Made by a program: the position numbers and the translations under genes
The notes under the pieces: model-generated
What the model saw: only the letters and a program-made list of their open reading frames with translations
Told to the model about the DNA's origin: nothing
Database searches by the model: none
NCBI GenBank assembly: GCA_043763155.1
Contig: JAYULW010000019.1
Coordinates: 1 to 8,692 of the forward strand
From: JANYBV01 sp043763155
GTDB taxonomy: Bacteria; Pseudomonadota; Alphaproteobacteria; Rickettsiales; SXRF01
DNA: 8,692 nucleotides
Direction: 5' to 3'
Shown here: piece after piece, positions 7,942 to 8,692 of the stretch
How positions within the stretch are numbered: position 1 is the stretch's first letter
How the letters are laid out: each line of letters begins with the position of its first letter

Positions 7942-7958
7942 CAGTAATTTATTTGCTG
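7942..7958 (+). terminator. Weak hairpin just after parE
   Basis: CAGTAA (7942-7947) pairs with TTGCTG (7953-7958) around the loop TTTAT, with one T-G wobble. It begins 6 bases after the parE stop and is followed by a short T-rich stretch. The stem is short and AT-rich, so this is at best a poor intrinsic terminator. No better candidate is visible in the convergent gap. Confidence 0.2.
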
Positions 7959-7982
7959 TTCTTACATTTAAACATGAAGCAG

Positions 7983-7991
7983 TTATCCACA
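7983..7991 (+). promoter_or_regulatory. Perfect DnaA-box 9-mer in the parE convergent gap
   Basis: TTATCCACA is identical to the strongest E. coli DnaA-box consensus (TTATNCACA). It lies in the 102-base AT-rich gap between parE and the convergent downstream gene. It is single: no second box, 13-mer repeats or origin-associated gene is seen around it, so this is not evidence for an origin. The same 9-mer also occurs once inside mfd (3341-3349), where codons for Ile-Ile-His-Asn dictate it. Confidence 0.35.
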
Positions 7992-8037
7992 AGGCCCGTC
8001 AGCCATCATTAATCATGTTCTAAAAATACATGGTAAA

Positions 8038-8685
8038 TTACCGCTGCGGCGGCCGTGGGTCTTCAATATTTTTCGGCACCCCGAACTCATCAATTCCTGA
8101 GCGCCTGAACGCCTCGTTGAACCGCTCCACCGTATACTGGATCATCTTGCCCAACATGGTATAGGCATCAATCCTTGCCTGCTCTCCCACCTTGTCGCCG
8201 AGCTTCTCGCGGGTAGCGCCATCGTAAGACGCCTCCACCTCTTTAGTCAGCCGCTCATAATATTTAACATTCATGACCGATAGGTCAATCTGCGCATGCA
8301 CAAACCGCTCTTCCACTGGCTCCATTTGCTTATTAATCTCAATAAGCTTGCCTTTTGCCTCCGAGCTTAGCAGCCGCTTGAATATCCCCGGCCTTTGCTT
8401 TTCCAGCAGGTGTGCGTCGAACTTAATCTCGGCCTTTTCAAGCAGCGCCTTGCGGTAGCCTTCCGCCATTTCATCAATGCTGTTTTGCAGCACCGGGCTT
8501 TTAGCTACATTGGCCGTCATGTTGTAATAGGAGCCGCCCTTGTCCGGGTCGTGCTTCTTCATGTAAGAGAATGTGCCCGGCCATGAATCGTTCAAATATT
8601 TAACGGCCTCATCCATCCTTTGCCGCGGAGTGGGCTTTACATTAAGCTCCTCCTTCGGCCGCCTATCCTGGATAAAATCAACCAT
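8038..8685 (-). CDS. Uncharacterised protein of about 215 residues
   Basis: I do not recognise this protein. It is highly charged and cysteine-free, has a single tryptophan (Trp35), and shows no signal peptide or membrane segment, so it should be cytoplasmic and mostly helical. Residues about 66-155 and 160-193 read as long amphipathic helices with many Glu/Lys/Arg residues. Around residues 34-60 there is an aromatic- and glycine-rich segment (SWPGTFSYMKKHDPDKGGSYY). The C-terminal tail is proline-rich (EDPRPPQR). The first ATG in frame is at 8683-8685, only 7 bases from the right edge, and the frame is still open there, so the true start may lie outside the window. Met24 is a less likely internal alternative. 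A strong AAGGAGGAG sequence lies inside the gene, but the ATG it precedes is out of frame and stops at once. The gene converges with parE. Length, clean reading frame and composition support a real gene; its function is unknown. Confidence 0.7.
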   Translation of the reverse strand: MVDFIQDRRPKEELNVKPTPRQRMDEAVKYLNDSWPGTFSYMKKHDPDKGGSYYNMTANVAKSPVLQNSIDEMAEGYRKALLEKAEIKFDAHLLEKQRPGIFKRLLSSEAKGKLIEINKQMEPVEERFVHAQIDLSVMNVKYYERLTKEVEASYDGATREKLGDKVGEQARIDAYTMLGKMIQYTVERFNEAFRRSGIDEFGVPKNIEDPRPPQR

Positions 8686-8692
8686 CTTATTT

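Noticed and set aside
1..8692. CRISPR array, tRNA, rRNA, insertion sequence, phage or toxin-antitoxin module
   Set aside because: No spaced direct repeats, terminal inverted repeats, transposase or integrase motifs, cloverleaf-forming sequence or small gene pair of that type was seen in a reading by eye.

Overview
The window is a chromosomal housekeeping segment, most likely from an alphaproteobacterium. Three things point there: an sdhE gene immediately followed by and overlapping mfd, a 660-residue ParE of the alphaproteobacterial type, and a GC-rich genome with short AT-rich gaps between genes. I cannot name genus or order. No mobile element, CRISPR array, tRNA, rRNA, prophage gene or recognisable defence module is visible.

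Layout, left to right. (1) A truncated minus-strand gene running off the left edge encodes the N-terminal part of a PAS-domain protein. (2) A 113-base gap separates it from the divergent sdhE and carries a good sigma70-type promoter for sdhE. (3) sdhE and mfd overlap by one base (TAATG) and are probably one transcript. SdhE is the FAD-attachment factor for succinate dehydrogenase. Mfd is the transcription-repair coupling ATPase. (4) After a 119-base gap with a small AT-rich hairpin comes a 548-residue polytopic membrane protein that resembles GT-C-type glycosyltransferase-like proteins but has no assignable substrate. (5) 46 bases later is parE, the ATPase/TOPRIM subunit of topoisomerase IV. 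(6) A 102-base AT-rich convergent gap contains a perfect DnaA-box 9-mer. (7) A minus-strand gene of about 215 residues, of unknown function, ends the window.

The four plus-strand genes do not form an obvious pathway. sdhE-mfd is a conserved pairing, while the membrane protein and parE look like independent neighbours. The plus strand is clearly C-rich over G inside mfd, and the two minus-strand genes use more G-ending codons. This fits replication-strand compositional skew and also explains the very long spurious antisense reading frames. The two poorly characterised proteins (548 and 215 residues) and the isolated DnaA box deserve a second look. I found no convincing new system.
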